From positions 72,224,744 through 72,288,743 of the forward strand of contig NC_055998.1 in assembly GCF_018446385.1 (NCBI RefSeq): DNA of 64,000 bases, read 5' to 3'. The DNA is from Zingiber officinale (lineage: Eukaryota; Streptophyta; Magnoliopsida; Zingiberales; Zingiberaceae). This document shows positions 45,573-58,813 of this stretch, in pieces. Made by a program: the position numbers and the translations under genes. The notes under the pieces are model-generated. The model did not search any database, was not told the origin of the DNA, and saw only the letters and a list, made by a program, of their open reading frames with translations. Within the stretch, counting starts at the first letter, position 1, and the number at the start of each line of letters is the position of its first letter.

Positions 45573-48241
45573 ATGGCAACGCAAGCTTTACGTCATGATC
45601 AGCATATTTGCTATGTCCAGTGCATCTTCTGCAACACCATCCTTGTGGTATAAATATGTTGGCATAGCTCTAGTTCAATTCATACTATATATTATTTGGT
45701 CTTCCTTTTTTTTAAGATTCAGTTTAGAAATAACCAACATTTATTTCTTGAAATATATGATCTAGGTCAACATATGCATATATGTGATAGTCTCATAGAG
45801 GGGGCAAAGTTTCATTCATTGTTGAAGTCTTTTTAGGTTTTCTTCTAGGGTTCTAGCTAGGGTTCGTCTTTATAGCTAGTAAGCTATGTGGAGACTGACC
45901 TATTTGACTGGTAGTATTATTTATTGTATACTTGACGATATGACAGAAACCGATCCAAATGTTTATATATATATATATATATATCAAATTGACATTTGAA
46001 TGACACGCATAAACTCTTCAAATATTGATCTTCCACTTCAATGTTGGTCCTACCAATTTTTTTTTTTGACTTTTGATGTATTATTCTTTGTTTGGTTTCT
46101 ACTGTTTTTGAGTAATTAACTTCTGCGTGTGTTTGGGCAGATCTCTCTATCCATTTTGTTAGAAGAAATATATAATACAACTTTCACAGTTTTCGATCGT
46201 GAAAATTATCCTTGTTCTTTCCAGATTTAGAAATGATTAACATCATTTTTTTTCCCAGTTTTCTTGTTTCAGTGGCTTGAAAACTGAAAAAGAAGAAACA
46301 CATAACCCACCTTCTTCTTCTGCCTCTTGTTCTTCTTCAGTTTCTTCTGATGTTGTTGTCTCTAATTTCCCTTTTTTCTCACTAAATTGAAAACTGGAAG
46401 AGAAGAAATTAACAAAGTACGTAAGCTGCTGGTATTACTTCTCTACGTTTTGTGATATTATCGTATTTTCTTTTGTTTTCCAATGACTTGAAAACTGCAA
46501 GTAAGAAAGAAAGAAAGCTGCTGCTTCTTTCATAATCATCACATTGTGATACTATTTTCTTCTTCGTCTTCTTTTGTGATATTGCTGTTTTTTCAGTGAC
46601 TTCAGATGGAAAGAGTTCTCCTGCTTCATTTAATTTGTGATATCATTGTATTCTCTTAATTTTAAGCTTGGTCATGTTCTTCTTATTACTATTCTCCATA
46701 TTTTTGTGAGATTCTTGTGCTTCCTTCATTTGAAGCTTCTTCTTCTTAGGACATAATTGTCTTGTCTTCATTTTGTGGTTCTTTCCAATGACTTGAAAAC
46801 TGAAAGAGAAAAGAAACAAAGAAATCTTCTTCTTTTTTTCTCCATTTCAAGCTTCTTCTTCTTCTCATGATATAAATTCTCTTTTCTGAAAAATGAAACA
46901 GAAGAACAAAGGCAGGTGTTCATGCATTTGCCCCCATATTATGATACTATTTTTCCTTTAACGTACAAAACGTTTTTTTTTTTTAAATTCTTCTGACTCA
47001 TGCTCTGTCACATTGATTTACGAGAGTGAGTGCAACATTTGTTTCCCCCTGATAGAAATTGCCTAAAAGGTAGGCCTTCAGCCATATTTAGCTCTAAAAG
47101 TTAGACATCGGGAAGGGAAAAGGTAAAGCTTACACATCAATGCTAATAAATAAGACCACACAAGAGACTAATCATCTTTTTCATCCCACTACACTTATCA
47201 CAGACCACTAGCCTTTTGCCCTTCTCCTCCTCCTCATGCTACCATGGCAATAAATACCCTCTCTGTGTTCAGCAGCTCATGAGCAGTACCTTCTTATTCC
47301 AAAGAATTTAAAATAATAATAATAATAATTATTATTACTATTATTATTATTATTTCTGCAGGTTTGTGTTCCACGAAACAGCTTGGCCAACAATAGCATT
47401 GTGACAGTAAAATGTGGACATTGCTCAAGCCTTCTCTCTGTGAACATGGGAGCCTTGCTTCAAACACTCACTTTTCATGATCATTTTCAGGTTTGCCAAT
47501 CTTAATGATCTTTAATCCATCCCTGAGATCAAAGGAAAAACGTAAACAAAAAATATAAGGTTTTGGTGTTGCAGAAACAAAACATGGCGTCTCATAGAGG
47601 GAAAAGGATGGAACATGGTTCGCCTTCCAAAAGCACAAGGCCTTCCTTTCTGTACACAATGCCAAAGGATCAAAAACAAATGCTCCTGCCGCGTAATTAA
47701 GCTTCTATTCTCTAGTGTTGCTATTGATTAAATAAGTCATTCGTATTAAATAGATTATATTCGATATTAATCAGCACCTGAGAAGCGACAACGTGTTCCT
47801 TCTATGTATAACAGGTTTATCAAGTACGTTATTTATACATACATGCATTTATTTAAATTAAGAGTTTTTAATTATTGTGTTAATTAGTAGTTCAAATTAT
47901 ACAGAGAGGAAATACAAAGGATAAAGGCAAACAATCCAGACATCAGCCACAGAGAAGCTTTTAGTACTGCAGCAAAAAATGTAAAAAAAAAATTATATCA
48001 TTTGCATTAGAATTTCCTATATATCTTCTCTCTTGCTTATAATGTGCTAAATAATAGTTTTTTACTATTATTTAAATTTTAGTGTAAATTATATTTTCTA
48101 ATTAACTTTTGGTTGCAGTGGGCTCACCTTCCTCACATTCATTTTGGGTTAACGTTGGATAGCAATAAGCAAAAGGAGACCGATGAAGCCATTATGGCTG
48201 CACCAGCAAGCCAACAATTAGACCATGAGAACTTCTTCTGA
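45573..48241 (+). CDS. YABBY transcription factor, YAB2-like, six exons
   Basis: YABBY proteins are plant nuclear transcription factors that specify abaxial fate in leaves and floral organs. Exons: 45573-45647, 47362-47490, 47575-47692, 47775-47823, 47905-47980, 48119-48241. All junctions are GT-AG and the phases fit, giving 189 residues. The zinc finger uses Cys17, Cys20, Cys43 and Cys46 ([11 protein letters not shown], then [14 protein letters not shown]). The YABBY domain spans about 108-157: [20 protein letters not shown], then [18 protein letters not shown] and [11 protein letters not shown]. The short protein, SVNM after the finger, and FGLTLD tail point to the YAB2 group; it is not CRABS CLAW/DL. 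An in-frame TAA at 45558 fixes the start. Odd points: PSMYN where PSAYN is near invariant, and a 1.7 kb first intron with repeats. Confidence 0.93.
45964..45984 (+). repeat. (TA)n microsatellite in YABBY intron 1
   Basis: About ten TA units. Confidence 0.9.
46240..46930 (+). repeat. Imperfect repeats of about 100 bp in YABBY intron 1
   Basis: The motif TTGAAAACTGAAAGAGAAGAAA, in variants, recurs near 46275, 46386, 46488 and 46792, with CTTCTTCTTC and TGTGATATTAT stretches between. Spacings are about 111, 102 and 304 bp. Units are too diverged to fix borders. Confidence 0.6.
47310..47354 (+). repeat. (AAT)n-(ATT)n inverted microsatellite before YABBY exon 2
   Basis: Six AAT units run into ATT units, so the two halves can pair. 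The repeat ends about 7 bp before the exon 2 splice acceptor (AG at 47360-47361). Confidence 0.9.
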
Positions 48242-48245
48242 TAAA

Positions 48246-48250
<5 letters not shown>

Positions 48251-48284
<34 letters not shown>
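48251..48284 (+). repeat. (AT)n microsatellite
   Basis: About 17 AT units directly after the YABBY stop codon (48239-48241), probably in the 3' UTR. Confidence 0.95.
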
Positions 48285-48288
<4 letters not shown>

Positions 48289-48723
48289 TAGTTTGATTTG
48301 TATATATGTGTGTGGAGAGAGATTTTAATCTCTAAGGACTGTATCCGTTGTTATTCTGAAAGAAACTTCTAAATTTTCTATATTTCTCTCTCTTACTTTT
48401 ATAAAAATTATTCCTGGGAAATAATAAATACGGTAAATAGCCGGCTAGAAAATGAATATAAGGTATTTAATCAATGCATGTTATTTTAATAATATATGTA
48501 ATCATTAATAGATAGAGAGATAATTTTAAAAAAATTAAATATAAAATAGATAGAAAATAATATAATTAACTTATAAAATATGATATTATTTAGACATCCT
48601 TAATAATAACCTTAATTAGGAAAGAGTCCAGATTCTAATTATTTATTAGTGTCCTAATAAATAATAGATAGATATATAATTGTCTGAACATTTATATTTT
48701 ATATATGTAGCTCGGACTTTATT

Positions 48724-48966
48724 GAGCTTGTCAGAAGGAATGCACATGCACAATTTTGGATTTTTGGCCAATATTATTTAATTTGGTATACAATGTTTCT
48801 GAAAGTATAAATTTGAGTTAAATATTAGACCTTAATTAGGCTTGGCCAAATATTAGATCATGAGCTTTTCAGAAGGAATGCACTCAATGTTGGATTTTTG
48901 GCCAACAACTTGGGTATACAATATTTCTGAAAGTATGAATTTGAGTTACATATTAGACATTAATTG
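48724..48966 (+). repeat. Direct duplication, 138-bp spacing
   Basis: Two imperfect copies start GAGCTTGTCAGAAGGAATGC (48724) and GAGCTTTTCAGAAGGAATGC (48862) and share GGATTTTTGGCCAA and TTTCTGAAAGTAT. No terminal repeats are visible. Confidence 0.8.
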
Positions 48967-49416
48967 AGTTATAATAATAATGATTAAGGTAGAATGTAAC
49001 CCTAGCTATGAAACCTTAGCATAGTGGAAATATAATGAAGTGTCAGTGTCAACAGCGATTCAGAATGTGTCAATGACTAGTCACATTTTTCACTTTGCTG
49101 GGGATTTCTTACCTCGCCACTCATCCATTAAATTATCTTTTATTAATATTTTATTTAATAATATTTATTATAAATATTTTTGTAAAATCAGATCATCAAG
49201 TCAACTATTTTTTATTCTTTTTTAATCGTATCAATAAACTTTAATAGCGTTTTTTCTATCTACAAATTAACAATTTTTATTTATTTATTTTCCGTTGATC
49301 CCCCTTAAGGCCTTCTCCTTCCTCCGCGCGCTCTCCGTTCTCCCCGCATTTCTTCTTCTTCTTCTTCATCAATTTTGGATGGTGTTCTTCTCCATCAATC
49401 GAGGAACTTTTCGTCG

Positions 49417-49455
49417 TTTCTTCTTCTTCTTCTTCTTCTTCTTCTTCTTCTTCTT
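49417..49455 (+). repeat. (TTC)n microsatellite upstream of CDPK
   Basis: About 13 TTC units, about 270 bp before the CDPK start codon. Confidence 0.95.
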
Positions 49456-49726
49456 TTTTATTTTTTATTTTTTGGTTGTTGTTGTTGCACGCAATGATGG
49501 GAGCCGTCTCTTCCTACCCAAAGGAAAAGGCCTTTTTGTGATTCCTCGTTGTTTTCCTCCATTTTTAACGGTTTTCATCGTATAGATCTCGAATGCACAT
49601 CCGTTCTTGTGTGCAAGATCCATTTCGATCTTAAAGCCGTTGGTTCGGAGGCCATCTCGATCGGTCTACAGGTGTTTGATCTAATGCCGAAGAGACGTCA
49701 ATGGGACCATTGATCGCTCAATCGTG

Positions 49727-52572
<2,846 letters not shown>

Positions 52573-52878
52573 CAAGGAAATTTTGCTAAGATTTCTTATC
52601 ATTCTTTTTGTTTCTTTGTTTGTAACTATTATCGAGAGTTTTAGGAGCTAAAGTTGTATTTTGTTGTATGTATGGATGATTATCAGTGCAAAATAGTTTG
52701 GAGTTACGTATACTTAATTCAGTGCAAAATCACATAACAAATCGTTTTAATTTCTGATGAAGACGGAAAAGTTTTAGAGAATTCACATGAATTCTTTATT
52801 TCAATAGGAGGAATTTTTCTATGTTTAAGAGTGAAAAGCACAGAGTACCTCAAAACAAAGATGATGATGTTGTTTTAA
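52573..52878. other. Convergent intergenic region, CDPK and carboxylesterase
   Basis: 306 bp between the two stop codons. The 3' UTRs of both genes must share this space or overlap. The T-rich stretch after the CDPK stop (TTTTTGTTTCTTTGTTTG) and AATTGAGT-free AT-rich sequence are all that is seen; no clear AATAAA on the plus strand. Confidence 0.6.
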
Positions 52879-53883
52879 TTACAGCGTCTGCGATTCGATC
52901 GGAGCAGAAGGAGGTGCTTCAGCACCACCGTCGCCGCAGATGAACTTTTTTGCCTCCGCCACCGCTTCCGCTTCCTTGCTGGGATCGATCAGCTCGACGC
53001 CGTGACAGCCGTCGGACTCCAAGCTCGTCACCACGATCACTCCCCTCCTCTGCAACAACCTCGCGAACTCCTTTTGCCGGTCAAGAAGTGGATCTCCGGT
53101 ATGTCCTCTGACCAAGCACGGCGGGAAATCACGCAGTCCGGCGAATAGCTTCTCTTCGTTCTTAAACGGGTTGGAGTACTCGTGGTCCCTGTCGACGCCC
53201 TCCGGCAACGCCAGCTCCCACATTAAGTCGTTCTCCGCCAAAGATAGGATCTTGCCATTCTTCAGCCTCTCCTCGGAATCAGTCCTCTCGATTCCTCCGA
53301 AGTAAGGCTGGTCCAGCACCAGGCCAGCGATGCTCAGCGGGGCCAAGGAGTCCTGGATCGCCGCCGCCCGGAGGGCGGCGTGGAAGGCGATGGTCGCGCC
53401 CGCGCTGTCGCCCATGAGGAAGCAGCGGGAGAAGTCGGCGCATTCGGTGAGCGGGAAGGGGAGGTTTCCCTCCGCAGAGGCCCCCGTGGCGTGGGCCCGG
53501 AGCCAGAAGAGGGCGTCGAGGGCGTCCTCGAAGGCAGCGGGCAGGCGGTGCTCCGGAGCGAGGCGGTAGTCGACGGAGAGGACGACGGCGGGGAGGGCAG
53601 CCGCGAGGCGGGAGCAGAGGCCGTGGAAGGGGGAGGAAGCGGCTCGGAAGATGATGAATCCGCCACCGTGGATGTAGACGATGACCGGGAGCTTGGATCC
53701 GGCGGGAGGCAAAGAGGGTAAGGGGAGGAAGAGTCGAATACCGGTGCGGCGGGCGGAGTCGAGCGGGAGGTCGCGGCAGAGGACGGCGGCGTCGGAGGAG
53801 GGAGGAGAAAGGGGGAAAATGGCGTCTCTGGTGAGGGAGCCATCGGCGTTACGGGAGATCCTCAAAACCTTGTAGGGATCCAT
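52879..53883 (-). CDS. Plant carboxylesterase (CXE / GID1-like alpha/beta hydrolase), intronless
   Basis: An esterase of the plant CXE family, which hydrolyses small esters; natural substrate unknown. I prefer the ATG at 53883, MDPYKVLRISRNADGSLTR, because family members start this way (334 residues). An in-frame ATG at 53949 would add 22 residues, MEFSFKSCIA, without family support. In the long numbering: oxyanion-hole HGGGF at 94-98, nucleophile Ser182 in GDSAG, Asp286 in GDPLLD and His316 in CHGVEL, a complete triad. LSVDYRLAPEHRLPAAFEDA is the family signature. Catalytic Ser and His show it is an enzyme and not a gibberellin receptor. It looks nearest to the CXE8/CXE9-type group, from memory. 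The 5' half is very GC-rich compared with its surroundings. Confidence 0.93.
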   Translation of the reverse strand: MDPYKVLRISRNADGSLTRDAIFPLSPPSSDAAVLCRDLPLDSARRTGIRLFLPLPSLPPAGSKLPVIVYIHGGGFIIFRAASSPFHGLCSRLAAALPAVVLSVDYRLAPEHRLPAAFEDALDALFWLRAHATGASAEGNLPFPLTECADFSRCFLMGDSAGATIAFHAALRAAAIQDSLAPLSIAGLVLDQPYFGGIERTDSEERLKNGKILSLAENDLMWELALPEGVDRDHEYSNPFKNEEKLFAGLRDFPPCLVRGHTGDPLLDRQKEFARLLQRRGVIVVTSLESDGCHGVELIDPSKEAEAVAEAKKFICGDGGAEAPPSAPIESQTL

Positions 53884-53949
53884 GGCGGTGCAATCACTCT
53901 TCTTTCCGCCATAAAAGATCGCGATACAGCTTTTAAAGGAGAATTCCAT

Positions 53950-54017
53950 CTGAACCAGCGCCGGTTGTTCAACGGTTACAATTTCATTTTATATTATTAA
54001 CGAATATTAATTTTTAC

Positions 54018-54053
<36 letters not shown>

Positions 54054-54941
54054 GGATGAAATAATTCAACAGTGTGGATGGTCCCAACCTTTCTTTCAAC
54101 AAATATTTTTGAATATTTATAGATTAATTTAATGTGCTATATGCATGCAGTTAACAAATCTTTATTGATTCTAAAATAATTAGCTACCGTATTTAAATAA
54201 TTACTAAGTACTATGATTTTTTTTTAAAAAAAGATATATTTATTTTCTTTAATAGGGAGAATTGACTTAGTTATAATAGGTACGTTCCTTTTTAACGTTA
54301 GACTAAAAAAGGTACATTTAATCAATTATATTTAATCTTTTGTAGTAGTTGGCTATAATATGGAAACAAATTAATAATCTTACTCGATTAATTGTAATCG
54401 ATTATAGACAAATAATTATGTCAATAACATAATTGGAGGAATAGTTGATACCCATTTAATGTAGATTAAAATTTTAGATTAAATAATTTAATTAATTATA
54501 TTTAATTATTTTTAATGATTGATAATTATTATATAGGAACAAATCAATAGGAAAATATTTATTAATTGGACAAATTAATAGGAAAATATATATACATATA
54601 TAGAAAACTGATATTTTTTTTTAACAAGGTACGAAAATATATTTATTAGGGAGAAATGTACTGATCTGCATTATGCACTGAATATACATTTAGTAATATT
54701 CATATATTATTAAAAATAAGTCATTTGTTGATATTAGCATAAAGTTCTTGTAGATTTAGTATAGTGTCTTTTTCGCTCCACAAGGATCAAGATCAAATGA
54801 ATATTCATATTTTTTCTATCGAAGAAAGATATATCTATGATCTATCCATGAATAATGGTCGAGTAAAATATAAATTATTAGATATTCGGATAAAAAAGAT
54901 AACAAAATTCTTAACTATTCAATAAGACTTGATCACACTAT
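53950..54941. other. Intergenic region upstream of the carboxylesterase
   Basis: AT-rich, with an (ATT)n run at 54018-54052. It should contain the minus-strand promoter. No gene is seen. Confidence 0.6.
54018..54052 (+). repeat. (ATT)n microsatellite
   Basis: About 11 ATT units, some 70 bp upstream of the carboxylesterase long-form start. Confidence 0.95.
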
Positions 54942-55828
54942 GGGTATGTTTGGTTCGGGGTTATTCTTGATAACCTTAGTTATTCATCTAAAGTTATCAA
55001 CAAAAACCTTATTTGGTTTAGGTATTCGATGATTCCCGAGTAATGTTCCATGCTCTACACGTCAGCAAAAGGGTCATGTAGCCCAGAATCGGAAAATCTC
55101 AGAAAACTAAGGTTTTTCTTGATTTCGGAGTTAACGAATTTTTTTTTACCAAAAATACCCTTCGATAAGAAAAAACATGGAAAAAAGAGAAAAAATATAA
55201 AAAAAATATTAAAAAATATAAAATAAAAATAAAAAATGTTTAAAAAATTTTAAAAATAAATATTTTTTTTAAATTTTTTTTAAAAATATAAATTTTAAAA
55301 ATAAAAAATTTTTAAAAAAAATTTAAAAATTAAAAATTAAAAAAATTTAAAAATTAAAAAAATTTAAAAAATTTTAAAATTTTAAAAAATTAAAAAAAAA
55401 ATAATTTTTTAAAAAAAATCAAAAAATTTAAAAATAAAATAAATAAAAAAAATTAAAATTTAAAATATGTAAAAAAATAAAATAAAATATAAATATAAAT
55501 AATATAAAAAAATATAAAAACATTAAAAAAATAAAAAAACACATAAAAAAGTAAAAAAAATATACAAGAAAAAAAAAACTAAAAAAATATAAAAAAATAA
55601 ATAATAATAATAATAATATGTATAGTTGATTTTGTAATTGAGGGTAATACGGTAAAATATTAAACTAAGGTATTCATTAAAACCTTCAAACAAACAAGTT
55701 TTTGTTACATTATGTACGTTGAACCGAACAACATTTGGTTATGTTTTATTCCCCATAACCTTGGTTATGTGATTACCTGGTAATCACATAACTAAGGTTA
55801 TACATGATAACTTGAACCAAAAGCACCC
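54942..55828. mobile_element. Non-autonomous DNA transposon (MITE-like) with A/T core
   Basis: Imperfect terminal inverted repeats of about 43 bp: left GGGTATGTTTGGTTC...GATAACCTTAGTTAT, right end complement GGGTGCTTTTGGTTC...TATAACCTTAGTTAT. TAT flanks both ends (54939-54941, 55829-55831), fitting a 3-bp target duplication as in PIF/Harbinger-type elements, though a 2-bp TA is also possible. The centre (55184-55618) is almost only A and T. No transposase is encoded. Confidence 0.75.
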
Positions 55829-56155
55829 TATATATAATGGTCATTAAAATCTTATATATTCTTTTATTATTATTCCTGGGCAACGCACAGGTTATCAGTG
55901 CATTTTTTCTTTATTTTTTTAAAAATCAACATTTTCTTGAATAAAAATCCCAACTACATTATTATAACTCGTAAAATCTTAAAAAAATTTTGCTTAAATA
56001 CTATAACCAAATTGGAAAACCTAAACCCTAGGGTAAAGAATTAAAAAAACTATATTAAAATTTTTTAAAATGTTACCTATAGGGTTCAAGCAATTCCCAA
56101 CCGGATTATAGTGTTCAGTTAAAAGAAAAATTAATAATTAAAAATGAAAAAATTA
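55829..56155. other. AT-rich intergenic sequence
   Basis: No gene or element is recognised between the two MITE-like elements. Confidence 0.6.
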
Positions 56156-56306
56156 GGGTGCGTTTGGTTTGCGTGTTTTTCATTTTTATTTTTTGGAAAA
56201 CATGTGTTTTCTAGAAAATAGAAAATATTTTTAGACATTCTCTATTTTTCTAAAAAAAACTATCTATTTTTTAGAAAATAGATATAGAAAATGCAAACCA
56301 AACATC
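56156..56306. mobile_element. Small MITE-like element
   Basis: About 150 bp with inverted ends GCGTTTGGTTTGCGT and ATGCAAACCAAACAT, and internal TTTTTCTAGAAAATAG-type inverted repeats. Ends and target duplication are not clear. Confidence 0.4.
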
Positions 56307-56749
56307 ATTTTTTTAGAAATACGTGTTTTTCAAAAAATGAAAATAGAACATGCACAAATCACATTTACGGGCATAGTAATGTGTTTACGGGGTATAGTAA
56401 TATATTTAAAATTTATATTTTAGAGAATGTTGATTTTTAAAAATGATTGTTTTTTTTAAAATACTAATTTTCTCTGTATATATATAAACAAAAAAATATA
56501 ATTACGTATTTCAAGCACCAGCGTTGCATGTGTAATATAATATATGAAATAGACTCTCATAATAAAAAATTAATTTAATTTTTTATATCAAATAGTAAAT
56601 TGATAAGAACAGATATTACACTTGATTATAGCCAAAAGGCCGAGAAACATATGCTTTTTAGCGTTGTCCGCCCAAGGTATTTATAGAAGTTTCTCCACAC
56701 ACAGTGTTTCCAATCTTAAGATATGAGACTAAAGTGAATCATGATAGTG
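56307..56749. other. AT-rich intergenic sequence
   Basis: No gene is recognised. The LTR that follows has TAGTG (56745-56749) as its left flank; the matching right flank is outside the window. Confidence 0.55.
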
Positions 56750-58285
56750 TGTTAGGGTCGAAATGTGCTAGAGGGGGGAGGGGGTGAATAGCTCGTCGTG
56801 TGCTTGTCGTCTTGCTTCTTGGTGATGATAGGCAACAGAAAATACAAGAAATAAAAATACAACGCTAACATGGAGGATTTACTTGGTATCCACCTCAAGA
56901 AGAAGTGACTAATCCAAGGATCCACACACGACACGCACTCTCCGCTATGAAAACACTCCTTTACGATAACTACCGAAGGCGGAGAAACCTGTACAGGACT
57001 CACACACAAAGATACACAAGAAGAACAAAATACAAGCTAATACAATAGGAAACCTTACAAGATTTATACGGTAAAACCCCTAGCTTGCCTTTCTTCTTGT
57101 GTATTGTTGCCTCTTGAACGTTGGAAGTGCACCAGCACTTGTTTTCAAGAGCCTCCAAGAACTGGCTGTGAGCTGTGGAGATGTCGCAGTAAGGATCGGA
57201 GAAGAATCGGGTGAAAGTCTACTGAAGAAAACGCTCGTAACGGCATTATCCAGCGCCAACGGTCGGACCCCAATCGATTGGATTACTCTCAATCGATTGG
57301 GGAGACTTTGGATCGATCGATTAATCGATCCAGAGCACCTCTGTGCTCTTGGAAATCATTTGAATCGATTGTCCAATTGATTCAACATGTCTCACGATTT
57401 TCCAACGCTCCAATCGATCGGGTGATCGATTGGGAGGGCTTATGTGTGACAAACCCAGCTTCCCAATCGATCAATGAATCGATTGGGAGTAGAGTTTATC
57501 GCGGGACACACCCAATCGATCAACCGATCGATTGAGCATGATTCAATCGATCGGTTGATCGATTGATTTCAACTTGATTTGCTCTAATCAAGTCCCAAGC
57601 CCTTAAATCTCAACATCTGGTCAACCATGACCTGTTGGAATATCATGCCTAGAATTTGGTCACTCTCGACCTATTAGGACTTCCTCACTAAGTGTTCGGT
57701 CAATCTCTTTGACCCACTTGGACTTTTCTCCTCGTGACAAGTATCCGGTCAACCCTTTGACCTACTTGGACTTCTCAATACCAGGTGTCCGGTCAACCTT
57801 GACCCACCTGGATTTCCACGTGCCTGGCTTCACGCACCAGGACTTTCCTTCTGCCTAGCTTCACTCACTAGGACTTCCCATCTGCCTGGCTCCACTCACC
57901 AGGACTTTCACCTAGCTTCACTCACAAGGGTTTCTCATCTGCCTGGCTTCACTCACAAGGACTTTCCATTTGTCTGGCTTCACTCACCAGGACTTTCACC
58001 TAGCTTCACTCACTAGGGTTCCCATCTGCCTAGCTTCAATCACTAGGTCTTTCACCTGGCTTCAGTCACCAGGATTTTCCAACTGTCTGGCTTCACTCAC
58101 CAGGACTTCTCCTCTGCCTAGCTTCACTCACTAGGTCTTTCGCCTAGCTTCATTCACCAGGATTTTGCAATTGCCTAGCTTTACTCACCAGGACTTCTCA
58201 GTCAAGTATCCAGTCAGTCTTGACCTACTTGACTCTTCTTCATATGTAACTGGCCAACCTTGACCAGAGGAGAATTGTACCAACA
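56750..58285 (-). repeat. LTR of another gag-only-type element (minus orientation)
   Basis: Plus-strand TGTTAGGGTCG to GTACCAACA, 1536 bp. It has the GCTAGAG-G-run-TGAATAGC segment, CAATCGATCG/CGATCGATTG palindromes (57270-57568) and a hairpin array (about 57640-58250) including CCAGGTG/CACCTGG at 57781-57811. The interior lies to the right, so this is the element's 3' LTR. It is related in layout to, but diverged from, the LTRs of layers 3, 6 and 7. Confidence 0.82.
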
Positions 58286-58813
58286 ATCTCCCCAAATGAA
58301 CGATTGCACCTGCAATCTCTATGTATTATCAGTCTCTATGTATTATCAAACATCAAAACCCAAGCATCAAGACTCAAGCTTGAGCCATCTCAAGCTTAGT
58401 CAACCAGGTCAACCTTGACAATCTCCCCCTTTTTGATGTTTGACAATACCTTTAAGTTAGGCTAATCCCATAGTCTCAACTTCCTTTCCTGCCAAAGTAT
58501 GAATGAGGGTTTACTTCATTCTCCCCCTTTCCTAGAGGGCAAATTCCCTCTTTAGGTAATGAAGACCTAACTTAAACCCTACATTCTCCCCATATTGGCA
58601 CACATCAAAAAGAACTCTCCCCCTAAAGAGTTACTCACCGTTGTTCACAACTTCACTTGTTGGACACAACACTACAATGAACGTCCCATACCCTTCACTG
58701 TATTAAATGCTCACTCTAGAGCATTAACCAATCCAACAATGAATGTCTCATACCCTTCACTGTATTAAATGCTCACCCTGGAGCATTATTCCACATTATA
58801 ATGCTCATCCTAG
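58286..58813 (-). other. Interior of the gag-only-type element, 3' end
   Basis: It matches the 3' interior of layers 6 and 7 (for example CTCCCCCTTTTTGATG at about 58424, and the GCACACATCAA block). It is cut at 58813 by a copia LTR. The rest, including any gag, is outside the window. Confidence 0.75.

Larger units (their letters stand above)
48242..49726. other. Intergenic region between YABBY and CDPK
   Basis: Holds the YABBY 3' UTR, an (AT)n run (48251-48284), a direct duplication (48724-48966) and, close to the CDPK, a (TTC)n run (49417-49455) in a pyrimidine-rich stretch likely to be CDPK promoter or 5' UTR. No further gene is seen. Confidence 0.65.

Noticed and set aside
45565-45765. 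A 66-residue open frame overlapping the YABBY exon 1
   Set aside because: It is in a different frame and runs into the intron. The ATG at 45573 gives the YABBY zinc finger start.
47575-47700. Apparent frameshift and stop in the YABBY exon 3 (reading ...MLLPRN stop, or APAA stop in another frame)
   Set aside because: A splice donor (CCGC/GTAATT) at 47692/47693 and an acceptor at 47774 join exon 3 to [10 protein letters not shown] in the correct phase, so the gene is not broken.
53334-53843. Long frames on both strands within the carboxylesterase, rich in Ser/Pro or Gly/Glu
   Set aside because: They are shadow frames caused by the high GC content of the real gene.
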